From assembly GCF_921293095.1 (NCBI RefSeq), contig NC_060258.1:1674001-1738000 (forward strand): a stretch of 64,000 bases of DNA, read 5' to 3'. Position 1 is the first letter of the stretch, and each line of letters opens with the position of its first letter. The translations under genes and the position numbers were made by a program. The notes below the pieces were generated by a model. It had not been told where the DNA came from. It made no database searches and saw nothing but the letters and a program-made list of their open reading frames with translations. The DNA comes from Ischnura elegans. Its lineage: Eukaryota; Arthropoda; Insecta; Odonata; Coenagrionidae. Of this stretch, positions 25,601 to 36,960 are shown piece by piece.

Positions 25601-26388
25601 AGACCAATAAATATAGCCCAATGAATTCACACTTCACTTGGGACAATATCTCTCCTTTTATTACATTCGAAATCTCAGCAGCACTTCAATGTATTATAAT
25701 ATGTCAGCATCAACATATCCGGTTGTACACCTAGGTCCTATTCGGTCACCTCTCCGATTGCACAGTGCCTCATTACCCTCCCTGTTGCGTTTCTCCGAGT
25801 AGTGTACGGTACTTCAATTTTTATTCACCCTTCGTTATGTCTCCGCTACTGTTAAGCCTGCCCCCAACAAGCTGACTACTTTTATCTTTCGCCTGCCGAC
25901 AAAGGTATCTTCAATCAAGATAGGAAAATATCCTTCTCGATCGAAAGGAAAACGCGTTCTGGCAATGTGCACGGTAGTCCTTCCGGAAAAGCTAAAACTT
26001 TTCAAACCAACTGCATTCAAATGCGTGGCCCGTCGAATATTCTCGTTGACTGTCTTGTTTACGTTAAGAGAAAGCTTGCTATGGCCTCATTGATTTAAGT
26101 CGTTTCGTTGAGATAGGCGAAGGAAAATTCAGAGGAGCGTTCCCAATGTGCGCTCATGATGCCGTCGAATGCGTCTCTATTCTAAGGAGTTCATCGCTAG
26201 ACATGCTCTGGGTTGCGGGAGACTCAGTAGTCGGTGGCGTATTTGGACGACAAATATAGGAAATGGTTTGCCTTGTTTGAATTTCCCTCACTGACCAAAG
26301 AATAGCAACCCACTGGAAAGGAAACCCAAAAACCCGCGGAGCGATAGTGGCGGCGCAAACTTTGTCGGGATACTTTTTTCCCCCATAG
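22623..26388. mobile_element. Tc1/mariner-like element, 3,766 bp, TA-flanked
   Basis: The inverted termini are identical over the first ~33 bp (CTATGGGGGAAAAAAGTATC…) at 22,623 and, on the other strand, at 26,388. They stay similar for about 80 bp more. TA dinucleotides flank both sides (22,621-22,622 and 26,389-26,390), as in Tc1/mariner insertions. The tandem unit it interrupts continues on both sides. No intact transposase is visible inside. The length and interior suggest an old element or one filled with other sequence, including a decayed multi-copy ORF at 24,433-24,720. Confidence 0.72.
24433..24720 (-). pseudogene. Decayed member of a recurrent arthropod repeat-protein family
   Basis: Read in two frames on the minus strand: APHVLCVTSVGHLTGWTKK, then FAVPMIW, then (frameshifted) GITTKSKHSVKYSDNFESAI followed by PFPHS. 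This order matches a protein family I recall as common and multi-copy in arthropod genomes, with a C..C region, W..GK, F.VPMVWREP, and a basic tail ending in PHS/PHD. The family's function is unknown to me, and I cite it from memory without a search. The copy is broken by frameshifts and lies inside the Tc1/mariner-like element. Confidence 0.45.
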
Positions 26389-26770
26389 TACCTATATGTG
26401 GGTGTAGTTATTTCTAACATAATGATGAGATAATCCGTGCCGTGGTTGAGAGAAGAAGGTCGCTTTAGCCGTTTTGGGATGTTAGCGAGACGAACGAAGG
26501 ACAATTGATTTTATCTATATAAAGCTTGATAAATGAAGGTGATGTAAGGTTTATTGCGTCCTCTAGTAAATAATAAAAAATTTAATTCTTAAGTATCTCA
26601 TGTCCCTGTCACTCAAAAAATGAAGAATGAGATGATTATTGAAATTAAAAATATAAATTTTTTAAGTATTCACGATTAAAAAAGGCAACGGTCTCGCAGA
26701 CCGCTTGCCAAATTTACATGAATTAAATTTCGAAGGCCTGTACGCGTCAAATATGCATCTGAAACAAAAG
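26389..26770. repeat. 1.55-kb tandem unit, copy a (right part)
   Basis: It continues copy a after the inserted element. GTGGTTGAGAGAAGAAGGTC and AATGAAGGTGATGT match the equivalent part of copy b at ~28,022-28,115. Confidence 0.75.
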
Positions 26771-28325
26771 CCAAAAATAATCAGCTCATAAGAACTGTCT
26801 AATGATGGCCTGTGATTAAAATGAGTGCCAAAAAGCTACTTTTCCGCACTAACGTTGCCATAAGATTATTTCTCCTTAAATATAAAAATAAATACTTCGT
26901 TTGAATAGAGTTGCGGCATATCGCAATAAGTCTGTAAACTTTGGAAGTAATGTAATACACGGTGGCGTAAAACTTCCTACAGATATATCACAAGAAATAT
27001 TTGCTAACCACTCTTATAATAAATTACGTTCAAATTACGTTACGATTAAAATTTTAATTACGTTAATTTTAATAATTACGTTCCCATAAAAATTACGTTG
27101 GTCGATTGTATTGTATTTCATCTTGCACTTGAATGGCATTCTCATATAAAAAAGGCAATCACGCTATTATGCATAATTCCAAGAAAACTTATATGGATGC
27201 GTTTGCAAACACTCACCCAATAGGTTAGGCGAATCTAGTTGAAATTTGTATTCGCTTCTTCCTCGGCTCTCCAATACAGAGAAGGCAATCCTGAAACGTA
27301 AAATAAATTACTTCTCTTACTTACATGGAAAATTTATTCTTCTGGCATGAAGTAAACCTTCCTTTAATGCCTTTTCACACATACATAAATGTCAATACAA
27401 ATTGATGGAAATACACTTCTCATATAAAAAAGGTGAAGAAAAAATGACGGATCGTTTCCCCATACCTACACAACTCGATCGAGATGGATGGCGTGGGGTG
27501 AGGCCTCTACACCCACAGGAGAATGGGCTTATCTAATCTTTTGTGAGGTATAAAACATGGAAGTTTAGAGAAAACCAATTTTTGACTCTGTTACTGATCT
27601 TCTGGGTAATAATTATTACGATCCTCTCAACTAAACATAATGGAGAAAAACGGCAGATACTTTATACTATTTATCTTTGCATTGTTTGGTATTTTTTGCA
27701 GGATTATTGAGATATAGGATCACAAGATGGAGGTAATGGATTCTAAGCTAAACACACTGGATAAAATCTATCCCCACAGTCAATCCAGATACGAATGCTG
27801 ATAAGCGTTGCGCTCACAATCAAAGAGTGAAGCGAACTATTGCCCAAGAACTGCAAACGCATCTCATCAGATCAACGACTCAAATCAAAACGTAAGCAAG
27901 TATCATTAAATAACTGCAATTAATAGTGATAACCCATAAACGGTACTTACAAAAAAATTAATGGTACGTACTTAATTGTTGATATAACTATTTATATCAG
28001 AATGAGAACATAATACGTGACGTGGTTGAGAGAAGAAGGTCGGTTTACCCATCTTCGGATTTTAGGGAGGCGAACGAAGAACAATAGATTTTTGATAAAT
28101 GAAGGTGATGTGAAGTTTACCAGATCCTCTACTAAGTAAGGATAAAAGTTAATTTTTCAGTCTCTCATGTCCTTATTACTCAAAAATATGAAGATAGCGA
28201 TGATTATTGACATTAAAAGTAGTAATTTTGAAAGTGTTCACAATTAAAAAAACGCAGCAAAACCTCAGACCGCATGCCCAAATCGAGAACGTCTGTTTAA
28301 ATCGAAACAAAATCTGAAAAATAAG
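26771..28325. repeat. 1.55-kb tandem unit, copy b
   Basis: Second copy, ~1.55 kb to the next start. It shows a local expansion of ATTACGTT motifs at 27,019-27,096 where other copies have one. Confidence 0.8.
27217..27290 (-). other. Splice-bounded exon-like segment, copy b (74 bp)
   Basis: Acceptor TTTTACGTTTCAG and donor GTGAGT on the minus strand. The interior is homologous to the other copies with a small deletion. The different donor base still fits the consensus. Confidence 0.5.
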
Positions 28326-29411
28326 TCAAAAATAATCAGGTCATGAGAACTGACTAAAGATGGCCTCTGAGTAAGATGGTTTTTAGCTCCCACAAGCTAT
28401 ATTTTACGCACTAACGTTGCGATAAGATTATTTCTCCTTAAATATAAAAATGAAGGTTTCGTTTAAATTAGAATTTCGGAATATCGCATGAAGTCTATAA
28501 ACCTTCGAACAAGTATGTAGTACATGGTGGCGAAAAACTTTCTATGGATATAACACAAGGAATATTTGCTAACCATTCTCACAATAAATTACGTTCAAAC
28601 TCTGTTGGTCGATTGTATTATATTTAATCTTGTACTTTAAAGGCATTCTTATATAAAAAAGGCAATCACGCTAATATGCATAATTCTAAAAAAAGCGTAG
28701 CTTAAATTCGTTTGCAATTACTTACCCAATAGAAAAGGCAACCCGTTAGATATCGGTATTTACTCCTTCCTCGGCTCTTCTATTCCCAATGCAGAAAAGG
28801 CGACCCTGAAGCGTAAAATAAATTACTTCTGTAACTGACATGAAAAAATTATTTCACTCTCACGAAGCAAACCTCTTCTTTCAATGCTTTTTTAAACTTA
28901 CAGAAATCCTAATCCAAAACGACGGAAAAATACTTCTAAGATAACAGGATTTGAACCACAAGATGGCGGATCAGTTCCCCACACGCAACTCGAAAGAGAT
29001 ATGCTCGTCCTTTGGCTAAGGAAGAGTCCTTTATACCCACAGACAGCGGACTTATCTAACCTTTAGTGCCTTATAAAAAATGGAGGTGAAGGGATTGCCA
29101 ATGAACGATGGTGGCAAGTCAACGCTTGGGCAAAAATAATTGCAATTCTCTTGACTGTACATAGTGGATAAGAAAGATAAATATCACTTTAAACGTTTTT
29201 ACTTCGGATTGATTGTGATCTATTGAGATATTTTTGATACATGGGATCACGAGATGAAGATGAAGGAATCAGAGCTTCCCAATTACTCCATAGGAGTCTC
29301 GGCTTGGCAACTGAAAAATTGAAAAATGTCTTTGAAGATTGATGACGTAATTTCGCTAGCTTGCGGCGCCGTCGCAGTAAAATGTATTTGTGTTGTAATT
29401 AGGTCTGCGTT
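28326..29411. repeat. 1.55-kb tandem unit, copy c
   Basis: Third copy. Its 3' tail (from about 29,265; TTGGCAACTGAAAAATTG at ~29,305) matches the tail of copy e at 38,085-38,224. Copies b-c and d-e therefore look like one two-unit block duplicated. Confidence 0.8.
28726..28805 (-). other. Splice-bounded exon-like segment, copy c (80 bp)
   Basis: Acceptor TTTTACGCTTCAG and donor GTAAGT on the minus strand. About 225 bp upstream lies a TATAAA (29,030-29,035, minus strand), shared only with copy e. Confidence 0.5.
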
Positions 29412-31187
29412 TAAAGTGTTGGCACTTCCCAATGCAATATTACGACCTTTGAGTTTTATTTTCTAACTCGATATGTTTATGTTTAGAAAAGATACGAAAT
29501 ATCTAAAATTAAAACTTCAAATAATAGTGATTAATAAAATTAGCCACTCCTGCATAATTGTATACCTAAGCTTCAAATAAACAAACACCAATTCAAAATC
29601 GCCGCATTCACGCAGAGAAAATCGGACGCGGTCAAATTTTTCTGAGACGACGCACCGAGCTGGCGAGATAGCGTCATCATTTCTCTAATACAGTCTCTGA
29701 TTGGCTCGCTAGCCGCGGCGTAAATGCAACGCCAAACTGTGTAGGCATCCTTAATTGAAGATATTATGTATTTTACATGGCTGAGCCTAGCTGTTTAGTA
29801 AATTAAAAGTTTAATACAGTAAAATTTTTACAATAACAGACAAGTGTCGAAAAAGAGTCTAATGCCATCCGTAGATGCCGTCTCCACTCTTCTATGGTTT
29901 TGATAAACACTCGGTGTCTCCTGTGACTGTTCGCTCGCCTCCCAGCCCTCCATTGTTTGCGGGAAGCCGTGCGAGTCCATCGCTCTTTCCCTACAACCGT
30001 TCCCTTCTATCGTCTTTTGTAGTGCTTTGATTTGTGTTTCAGATACATTTGATGCGCTGTGACATCCTCATACTATAGCCATCGTGCTTCTAATTAACAA
30101 AATCAAGAAATATTGACGACGATCTCTAAAATTAGCCTCTGTTATATACCGCGCGGAGAACAAAGTGAAACTTTTCCACCCCTTGAGCGGAAGTGATTGC
30201 AAAACAGAGCACTAAAATGGGGACAAAAATATGCAAACAAATGTAAAGCGAACAGTTTTGCCTTTTGTTGTAAGAGTGAGAAAGAACGTAGGTGAATTTT
30301 GAAATTCTTATCTTGTTCAATATTCAAATGTTTTTTTATATTTATTTTTGAGTTTATTTTTTTCGTTAGAGAGAACATTTTTTGTTCGAAATTCATTGCC
30401 AGCTGTGGCTAGAATTGTTTCTTTTAAAGCAAAATATTAAATTAAAACTAAATAATCATACAAGTCGAAGAGTAAATACTTAAAATCAATCCTAAAAATG
30501 GTTTTGCCATGCAATCTGAGATAAGTGAAAAAACTAAAGGGAGAACAACTCTTGTTCCAAGAAAAAAACTACTTTATCTGAATAATTTGCAACTCGATAT
30601 TTCACGAATGCGTACGTGACCGAAGACACGATCGTTAAGAAATAAAATCTTGTTTTTTTTTCCGTTATCACCAAATGACTCATTGATATCTCTTTGATCC
30701 ATTTCAATTTCTTTTCACGTGCTTTGGGACGCAGAGGTAAGTGGTCACGCACACAGAATTTGTCTAAAGAAGATGATCGCTTATTTCAAATTAAGATCGA
30801 AAGCGGTTGGAGATAAGAGGAGGACAGCAGGAGAATACAAATAAGATAAGAGATAAACACGATGGGGATAAGCAGAGCGACGGCGCATTCCCGAAGGATT
30901 GAATCTTGTGAAAGGGGGTCTCCAAGGCAGTGGCCTGGCGAGAGGGGAGGTCTGGGGGGTCCGGACACCCCCCCCCAAAATATGGGAACACAAATACTCA
31001 CCTCCATCAAAGAAAACAAAATATTGAAAAGTCAATAATTTTAAAAAAGATTTCTTTGAAAAAATGATGTTTTTTTTAAAAATGAAAAATATTAAAATTA
31101 GTTCAAAACCTTCTGTTTAGTACCCTATCACAAAAAAGAATTTCTCCTGGTTTTGGATGCCCCCGAACGATATTCCCAACAAAACGC
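29412..31187. other. Non-coding sequence with a G/C-run repeat fragment
   Basis: No gene recognised. A CpG-containing stretch with a CCAAT-box-like GATTGGCT lies at ~29,600-29,760. At ~30,910-30,985 a G-run/C-run stretch around GGTCCGGACACC resembles the end of a dispersed repeat. Confidence 0.35.
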
Positions 31188-32660
31188 CGATAAAATGTCA
31201 TTTGATTGTCATAATTGACAGTGGTAATAGCTAATCCCACATATCTGCTATAAATGACTTGTATTCAGCAGCATTCACATGTCTAAGTACATATTTTTCA
31301 GCGATTTTCTTTCTAATGAAACTTCTATAAAAAGTTAAGACTCATTTGGTTCTTTGAGTTAAAGGATTGTTTGCACTTTCTTAATGTAGGGTGGCTCCCA
31401 GCGATTGATCAATACCTAGCGTCTCAATATCTAGAGGTAGCGTTCTGAATCCTTCAGATTCAGGCATAAAGAAAAGCCATTAATTAATCTTAAAGAAAGC
31501 TTAACGCCGGATTAACTACATATCAATGTTCATTGGAAAAATGCTATTTATTAAGGAATTATTACCGCTCGCTTTTGCCAAGTTAGAAATGCACCGAAAA
31601 ATATCGAGCCCGTAGGGTCGTAATTATGTACTCCTCCAGACGATAGTCCGTGATTTTTTCTCCAAGCAGTGACTGATGGAAGAATTCATGTTCTGAGTCT
31701 AAATGAAAAGAGAATAAAAGAGACATATCCGTTATCAAATCTTGATTACATTTGAGACGCTAATGGGACGTATCTCTGAAGCAAACAGGAAACATTACTT
31801 AAAGTTTCGATAACGTTTATGGAGCGTAAGAAGTCATTGAGGATGATATTCGAGCCCATCTTCAAAATTCTCATCGCTCTGCAATCATTTCAACTCTCGT
31901 GGCTAAACTCAGCGTCCAAAGAAAAATGGAGAAGCATTGAGGTCATGAATCTCTCCATTTGCGATATCTTATCTCCGCCTCACATTGACTGTGCCTTCAC
32001 CTGTTTTTGTCACTTCGGAGGAAAGGACTCCCAACATCTATCTATCGCAAACGCGGCTTTAGAGAAACAATGGAAAAAATATCCTTCGCAAGTTGAAGCA
32101 CTGAGCTATGTGTGTTCACTTTTAGACAATATGGGAAATAGATTTAAAAATCTCGTACATTTAATTGAACATTATTTCCCTTGATTATTCCTTTATCTTA
32201 AGAGATAATTGTTGTACTGATAACTGAAGAAATCAAACCCATTTCAGATTTCAGAGGGAATTTTCAGCATTAATATTCAATGATTTTCATAAAATTTGCC
32301 TTTCATTATTTCATTGGATGTAGCGATATACGATTGGTGGAAGCTCACTTTGACTGTACAAATATCTAAATGCCAGTTATCAATTTACTCATATTTTATA
32401 GCATTGTGCTGAGAATGAAAGTACACAGGAAGAGTTGTCCCAACGATATTAATTTAGGTATTTTTAGGCACAAATTTGTCTTTTGTGTTTTTTAAATTAT
32501 AATATTATAAACTAAATTCAATTCTGCCTATTTTCATAATATGTGACTCCACCTAGTCGCGTAATTTAAGATATGTTCTGTCAATGTACTTAAAATATGC
32601 GGTAAATTTGTCGAACGGAAGGGAACAAATGCTTCGAATGTCAACGAAGAATATTTATTC
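31188..32660. repeat. Old segmental duplicate, copy A'
   Basis: Partner of 6300-8990, without the LINE fragment and the ~300-bp insertion found there. It sits directly before tandem unit d. Confidence 0.75.
31819..32184 (+). CDS. Candidate 121-codon ORF, unknown
   Basis: The open frame contains WLNSASKEKWRSIEV, LSPPHIDCAFTCFCHF and ALEKQWKKYPS. The homologous stretch at ~7905-8090 stays open in the same frame (SASKDKWRRIEV, LSPPHID-AFTCFCHF) but with many amino-acid changes and different flanks. There is no known domain, signal or membrane segment. It may be an old exon or pseudo-exon carried by the duplication, or chance. Confidence 0.2.
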   Translation: MERKKSLRMIFEPIFKILIALQSFQLSWLNSASKEKWRSIEVMNLSICDILSPPHIDCAFTCFCHFGGKDSQHLSIANAALEKQWKKYPSQVEALSYVCSLLDNMGNRFKNLVHLIEHYFP

Positions 32661-32728
32661 GAAAAAGGCTATTCGTGCTTCCAGCCGGGAGGTCTCCCTC
32701 CATTCTGCCAGGAGTACCATTTATTTTA

Positions 32729-33900
32729 AACAAAAGCAGTAAATATTCGGTTCAGAAGAACTGCCTTATGCCGGCCTCTGATTGAGGTAGTTAAAAATCT
32801 ATTTTGAACAAATTATTTTTCGATAGCACTACGTCTCGCGGAAAAGGAATTGGTGGATTTCATTTTAAAAAAGATTTTCGTAGTAGTGTGTGCAAAAAAC
32901 GTTTTTAGGATAAAACAAGAGACGTATTTACTATCCATTCTTACCATACATTACGTTCAAACTCAGTTGGTCGATTGTATTAGATAAAATCTTGCACTTG
33001 AATGGCATGCTTATTTTAAGTAAGACAATCACGCTTTAATTGGTAATTTATAAAAAAAGCGTAGATTAAATGCGTTTGAATGTACTTACCCAATAGGTTA
33101 GGCAATCTGGTTGAAATCGATATTCACTCCTTCCTCGGCTCTCTTACTTCCAATGCAGACAAGGCAATCCTGAAACGTAAAATAAATTACTTATGTTGCT
33201 GACATGGGAAAATTTTGATACTCCTATGAAGCAAACCTCTTCCTTCAATACCTTTTCTAAGCTAAAAGAAATCTCAATCCCAAATGATGGACAAATACTT
33301 AAAGATAACAGGTGTTGAAGATAAATGACGTATCAATGTGTCACATGCTACTCTCTCGAGATCTACTCATCCTGCGGCTTAGGAAGAGACCTTTACACCC
33401 ACAGAGAATGAGCTTATCTAATCTATAGTGCCTTTTAAGAAATTGAAGTGAAGGGATTGCCAATTCACGACACTGCCAGTCATCGCTTGGACGAAAGTAA
33501 TTATAATCCCCTCGACTGAACTTAATGGATAAGAAGGACATATATCACTTCTTACTATTTATATTCGGATAGATGGCATTTTTTGCGAGATCATTGAGAA
33601 ATGGGATCATGAGATAAAGATGAATGTAATGGATTCTAAGCTGAACACACACTGGCTAGATTCTACCCCCACGGTCAATCCAGATACGAAAGCTGGTAGG
33701 CGTTGTGCTCACAATCAAACAGTGAAGCGAACAAATGCCCAAGAACTGCAAACGCAACTTCTTTAGGTCAACGATTTAAATAAAAACCAAAGAAATTTTT
33801 ATTAAATAACTGCATTTAGTAGTGAAAAACATAAACGGTGGTAAAAAAATTAAAAATAGGTACTTATTTGTCGATATTGCCTGTATAAATCGAAACTCCA
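32729..33900. repeat. 1.55-kb tandem unit, copy d (shortened)
   Basis: Closest to copy a at its start (GAAGAACTGCCTTATGCCGG; the TCTCG-GAAAA and GAATTGGTGGATTTCATTTT stretches). It lacks the stretch containing GTGGTTGAGAGAAGAAGG, so it is ~1.17 kb long. Confidence 0.8.
33090..33169 (-). other. Splice-bounded exon-like segment, copy d (80 bp)
   Basis: Acceptor TTTTACGTTTCAG and donor GTAAGTA on the minus strand, with the same interior as copy a. Confidence 0.5.
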
Positions 33901-34580
33901 TGTGACACAAAAGTAAAAAATAATTGACTAATGAAGGTCCCTGAGTAAGATAGTCCAGACCGCCCACAAGCTATTTTTACAAATTAACGTTGCATTAACT
34001 TTTTGCCCCATGAATAAAAAATGAAGATTTCGTTTAAATAGAGTTTCAAAATATCGCATTAATTCTAAGAGCCTTCGAAAAAGTACGTAATAGACGGTGG
34101 CGAAAAACTTTCTATGCATAAAACACGTGAAACATTTGGTCAACATTCTTATCAAAAATTACCTTCAATCTCTGTTGATCGATTGTATTAGATTTAATCT
34201 TGTACTTTAAAGGCATTATAATGTATAAAAAAGGCTATCACGCTTTAATGCATAATTTGAAAAAATGTTTAGATTAAATGCGTTTGCATTTACTTACCCA
34301 ATAGAAAAGGCAACCCGTTTGTTATCGGTATTCGCTTCTTCCTCGGCTCTCCTACCCCCAATGCAGAGAAGGCAATCCTGAAACGTAAAATAAACTACTT
34401 GGGTTACTAACTTGAGAAAACTACTTCACTCTCATGAAGCAAACCTCTTCTTTCAATGCCATTTTTAAACTTACAGAAATCTTAATCCAAAACGATAGAC
34501 AAATGCTTCTAAGATAACAGGATTTGAGCAACAAGATGGTTGAACAGTTCCCAGATGCAACACGAACTAGATATGCTCAT
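33901..34580. repeat. 1.55-kb tandem unit, copy e (left part)
   Basis: Fifth copy, closest to copy c. It is interrupted at 34,580 by the fold-back element and resumes at 37,818. Confidence 0.8.
34298..34377 (-). other. Splice-bounded exon-like segment, copy e (80 bp)
   Basis: Acceptor TTTTACGTTTCAG and donor GTAAGTA on the minus strand. Interior closest to copy c (…GGGTTGCCTTTTCTATTGG). Confidence 0.5.
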
Positions 34581-35079
34581 TAGGGCGGATCGGAAAAATC
34601 GATTTTTTTCAAATCCATCTGGCCCAATGAAAAAAAGTTGTGGGACCGATCAAAAATAAGGCCTGAAAAATTTGAGACCTCTAGGTGAACCCCTGACCCT
34701 CGCTCAAATGCAATTTAGGGGGGGAAGGTCGAAATTCGAAAAATATAGTATTTTATGGTCATTTCCTATAGATTTTGCCGAGTTACAGCCCTTTAGGGCA
34801 AAAATTTCGTGCATTTTGACGTATCTGCCACCGTTTAGCCACAACATGCCTAATTTGAGTCCGCGCCCGCGAAGAAAATATTCCAACGCCCACGCAGCGT
34901 CGCGGATACAAGAGCCGCAGGCCGATCCCCTCCCCTCCCCGCTCGCTTCTACCCCTCCCACGCCTCCAATACAGCAAAATTCATCCCGCGTATGCTGCTA
35001 GGAGGTCATTTATCTTCTATAATATAAATCGGAAGATGGTAGAAGCTAATAAAGGAAGCTTAGTGAGACGGCTTGTCCC

Positions 35080-35615
35080 TTATTAGGCGCCTCGTCGGGG
35101 TTAAACAAATCGATGTTACCAACTTTTATAGATGGATGAAATATTTTTAGATCCGAGAACGCAGGAAAGGAGCTACGGTCCATGAAAAGGCCTCTCGAGT
35201 GGCTTAAAGGTGTGCGAACTATGGTGACGCTTCCATTCCATTATGTGTGTGATTATATGGATTTAGCGGTACAACAGAAGTACTAAAACTTACGGAAAAT
35301 GCGAATAGGGCAAAAGTAGGGTTTTTGCTTAAGTACAAACCTGAAGCACTTTTGAAAGAACATTTGAAAGTATGCGATATTCTTGCGTGTAAGTGCAAGA
35401 AGGAGCATTATGTTCCCCCCATTGAAGAAGTATGTTGAGAGACCAGCGGACGAAACTAAAGATGATGGCTACTGGATTGAGTCCTAAAGAAACTCGACAA
35501 CTGAGGAAAAAAAGGGAATCGTCGGTAAGCGTTGAGTCGACATCGTCAATTCTTATATGGGAAAATAGTATCAAAAATTTTCTTCATCAATTTATGCGAA
35601 GAAAATTAAACTGAA
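35080..35615 (+). pseudogene. Broken transposon-encoded protein, N-terminal part
   Basis: Pieces in order in the left arm and beyond: RRLVGVKQIDVTNF (clearest in the inverted copy), EWLKGVRTMVTLPFHYVC, KLTENANRAKVGFLLKYKP, CDILACKCKKEHYVPP, then one frame away LRDQRTKLKMMATGLSPKET. The CDI-x-CKCK region followed by E…FLxDQRxxxKM is a pattern I recall from multi-copy arthropod transposon-borne proteins of unknown function. Frameshifts and a stop break it. Open frames at 35,815-36,090 and 36,396-36,707 may be later parts of the same coding region. Confidence 0.45.
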
Positions 35616-36180
35616 GAGAAATCATCCGATTTTTATCTCTACGTTTCTCATCAAATAAAAATTCAGGACTAAACTCAAACTGGAACTTCTGCGTGAAAAA
35701 TGCGTCTGCCAAATGTGATAGAGGTATATGCAAGAACCAAGAAACAGCAATGATCGTTCCCGCAACTTTAGTTGACGCAAAAATCATAACTTAGTAAGAA
35801 ACATCCAAGGAAGTTTGCAAGATTACTTACGTAGACAGAAAAAGATGCTAATTATTGTGAAAAAGGAAAGGAGAGGTATCAAAGGGTGTCAAAAAAGGGT
35901 TACATTTTTATGGAGTGAAAGACGATACTTTTGTCTGATGAAAAAAGGCATGAGCACTTATCAATCCAAGTTTAGAGGGGAATGCTTGATGTTAGTTGAA
36001 GAAACAGGGTCCCACTTTTGGGTTTGCCTCCCCCGTCGGAGGATTAGCAAAAGTTATAAAATCTGCGATTCTCGATTCCTTTCCGAGTGAAAATTAGATA
36101 CACAAAAATAAAAAGGATTTGAATGCGATGGTGAATGCCGCCCAAAAAGGAGGCATCATCCAACATCCCTTGCTATGTGA

Positions 36181-36297
36181 GTAAACTCTTCTCGGGATTC
36201 CCACCGGGTTAATTTTTCCAAAATGGCAAACATTTCAAGCTCCGACTCGGGGCTCATCATCAGGGATAAATTTCGTTGAATCCCGAGAAGAGTTTAC
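36181..36297 (-). repeat. 117-bp inverted-repeat insertion with hammerhead-like half-core
   Basis: Perfect 20-bp inverted arms (36,181-36,200 and 36,278-36,297) enclose an interior that on the minus strand reads CTGATGA (36,257-36,263), a self-complementary AGC…GCT stretch, then GAAA. This is the order of a hammerhead core, but I could not fit stems I and III. It lies inside the fold-back element and probably derives from a Penelope-like terminal repeat. Confidence 0.45.
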
Positions 36298-36395
36298 CCA
36301 CATCATTCGCCGGGAAAGCATCAAATCATATTTCATCCCTTACAGAGGTCTATTTGCTAATTGCACTAAGTTGACTTAGATTTGCGGCAGAAACA

Positions 36396-36707
36396 TTGGG
36401 AGGGCAATCTAAGGACCGAATTTGCGTTGTTGCAAGTATGCTTTTGGTGGCCGATCAGAAATTTTTTAAAGTGCTGGATTTTAATATCAACTTTAAGGAC
36501 TACTCGCTGATGACTTATTGGAGAGAGACCACAGTACCTCCGGCTACATCTGACCTTCGTGCTGTGGATTTTCAAAAATCTATTGATGAACTTTCAAATT
36601 TGAAGTTAAATATTTCTTTTTATTATAGATACGGACGAGAAATTCGTGAAGAAATTCACCAAAACTTTGTTGACAACAGCGAAAGACGAGGAATGACACT
36701 GACATAA
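36396..36707 (+). pseudogene. Interior ORF remnant of the fold-back element
   Basis: A 103-codon open frame (RICVVASMLLVADQKFFKVL…, FQKSIDELSNLKLNISF) between the two arms. No domain recognised. Its position suggests the C-terminal part of the element's own protein, cut off by the inverted right arm. Confidence 0.3.
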
Positions 36708-36960
36708 GAAATACAGATTGGAAAGCAGGTAATTGAAAAATTATTTCGTGATTGTTCCTCCACAGACGATACTGAAACATTAAATATTTAGACTAACGAA
36801 GTAAGACGCACTTGGTGTGAATTTTGGTGCATTGGGTGCGTGGGAGAAGCTTGAGGGGAGGGGACGCGAGCGGCTTTCGCCCAAAATCCATTTAATCACA
36901 TCTGTCGGACAAAGCCGAAATTGGAGCGCATATCCGACGTTAGCACACCTTTATAGCCAA

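Noticed and set aside
27217..27290. Coding interpretation of the splice-bounded segments
   Set aside because: Lengths of 74, 80 and 81 bp and indels between copies change the frame. No frame is kept open in all five.
36181..36297. Complete active hammerhead ribozyme
   Set aside because: CTGATGA and GAAA are present, but stem I and stem III with a valid cleavage site could not be fitted.
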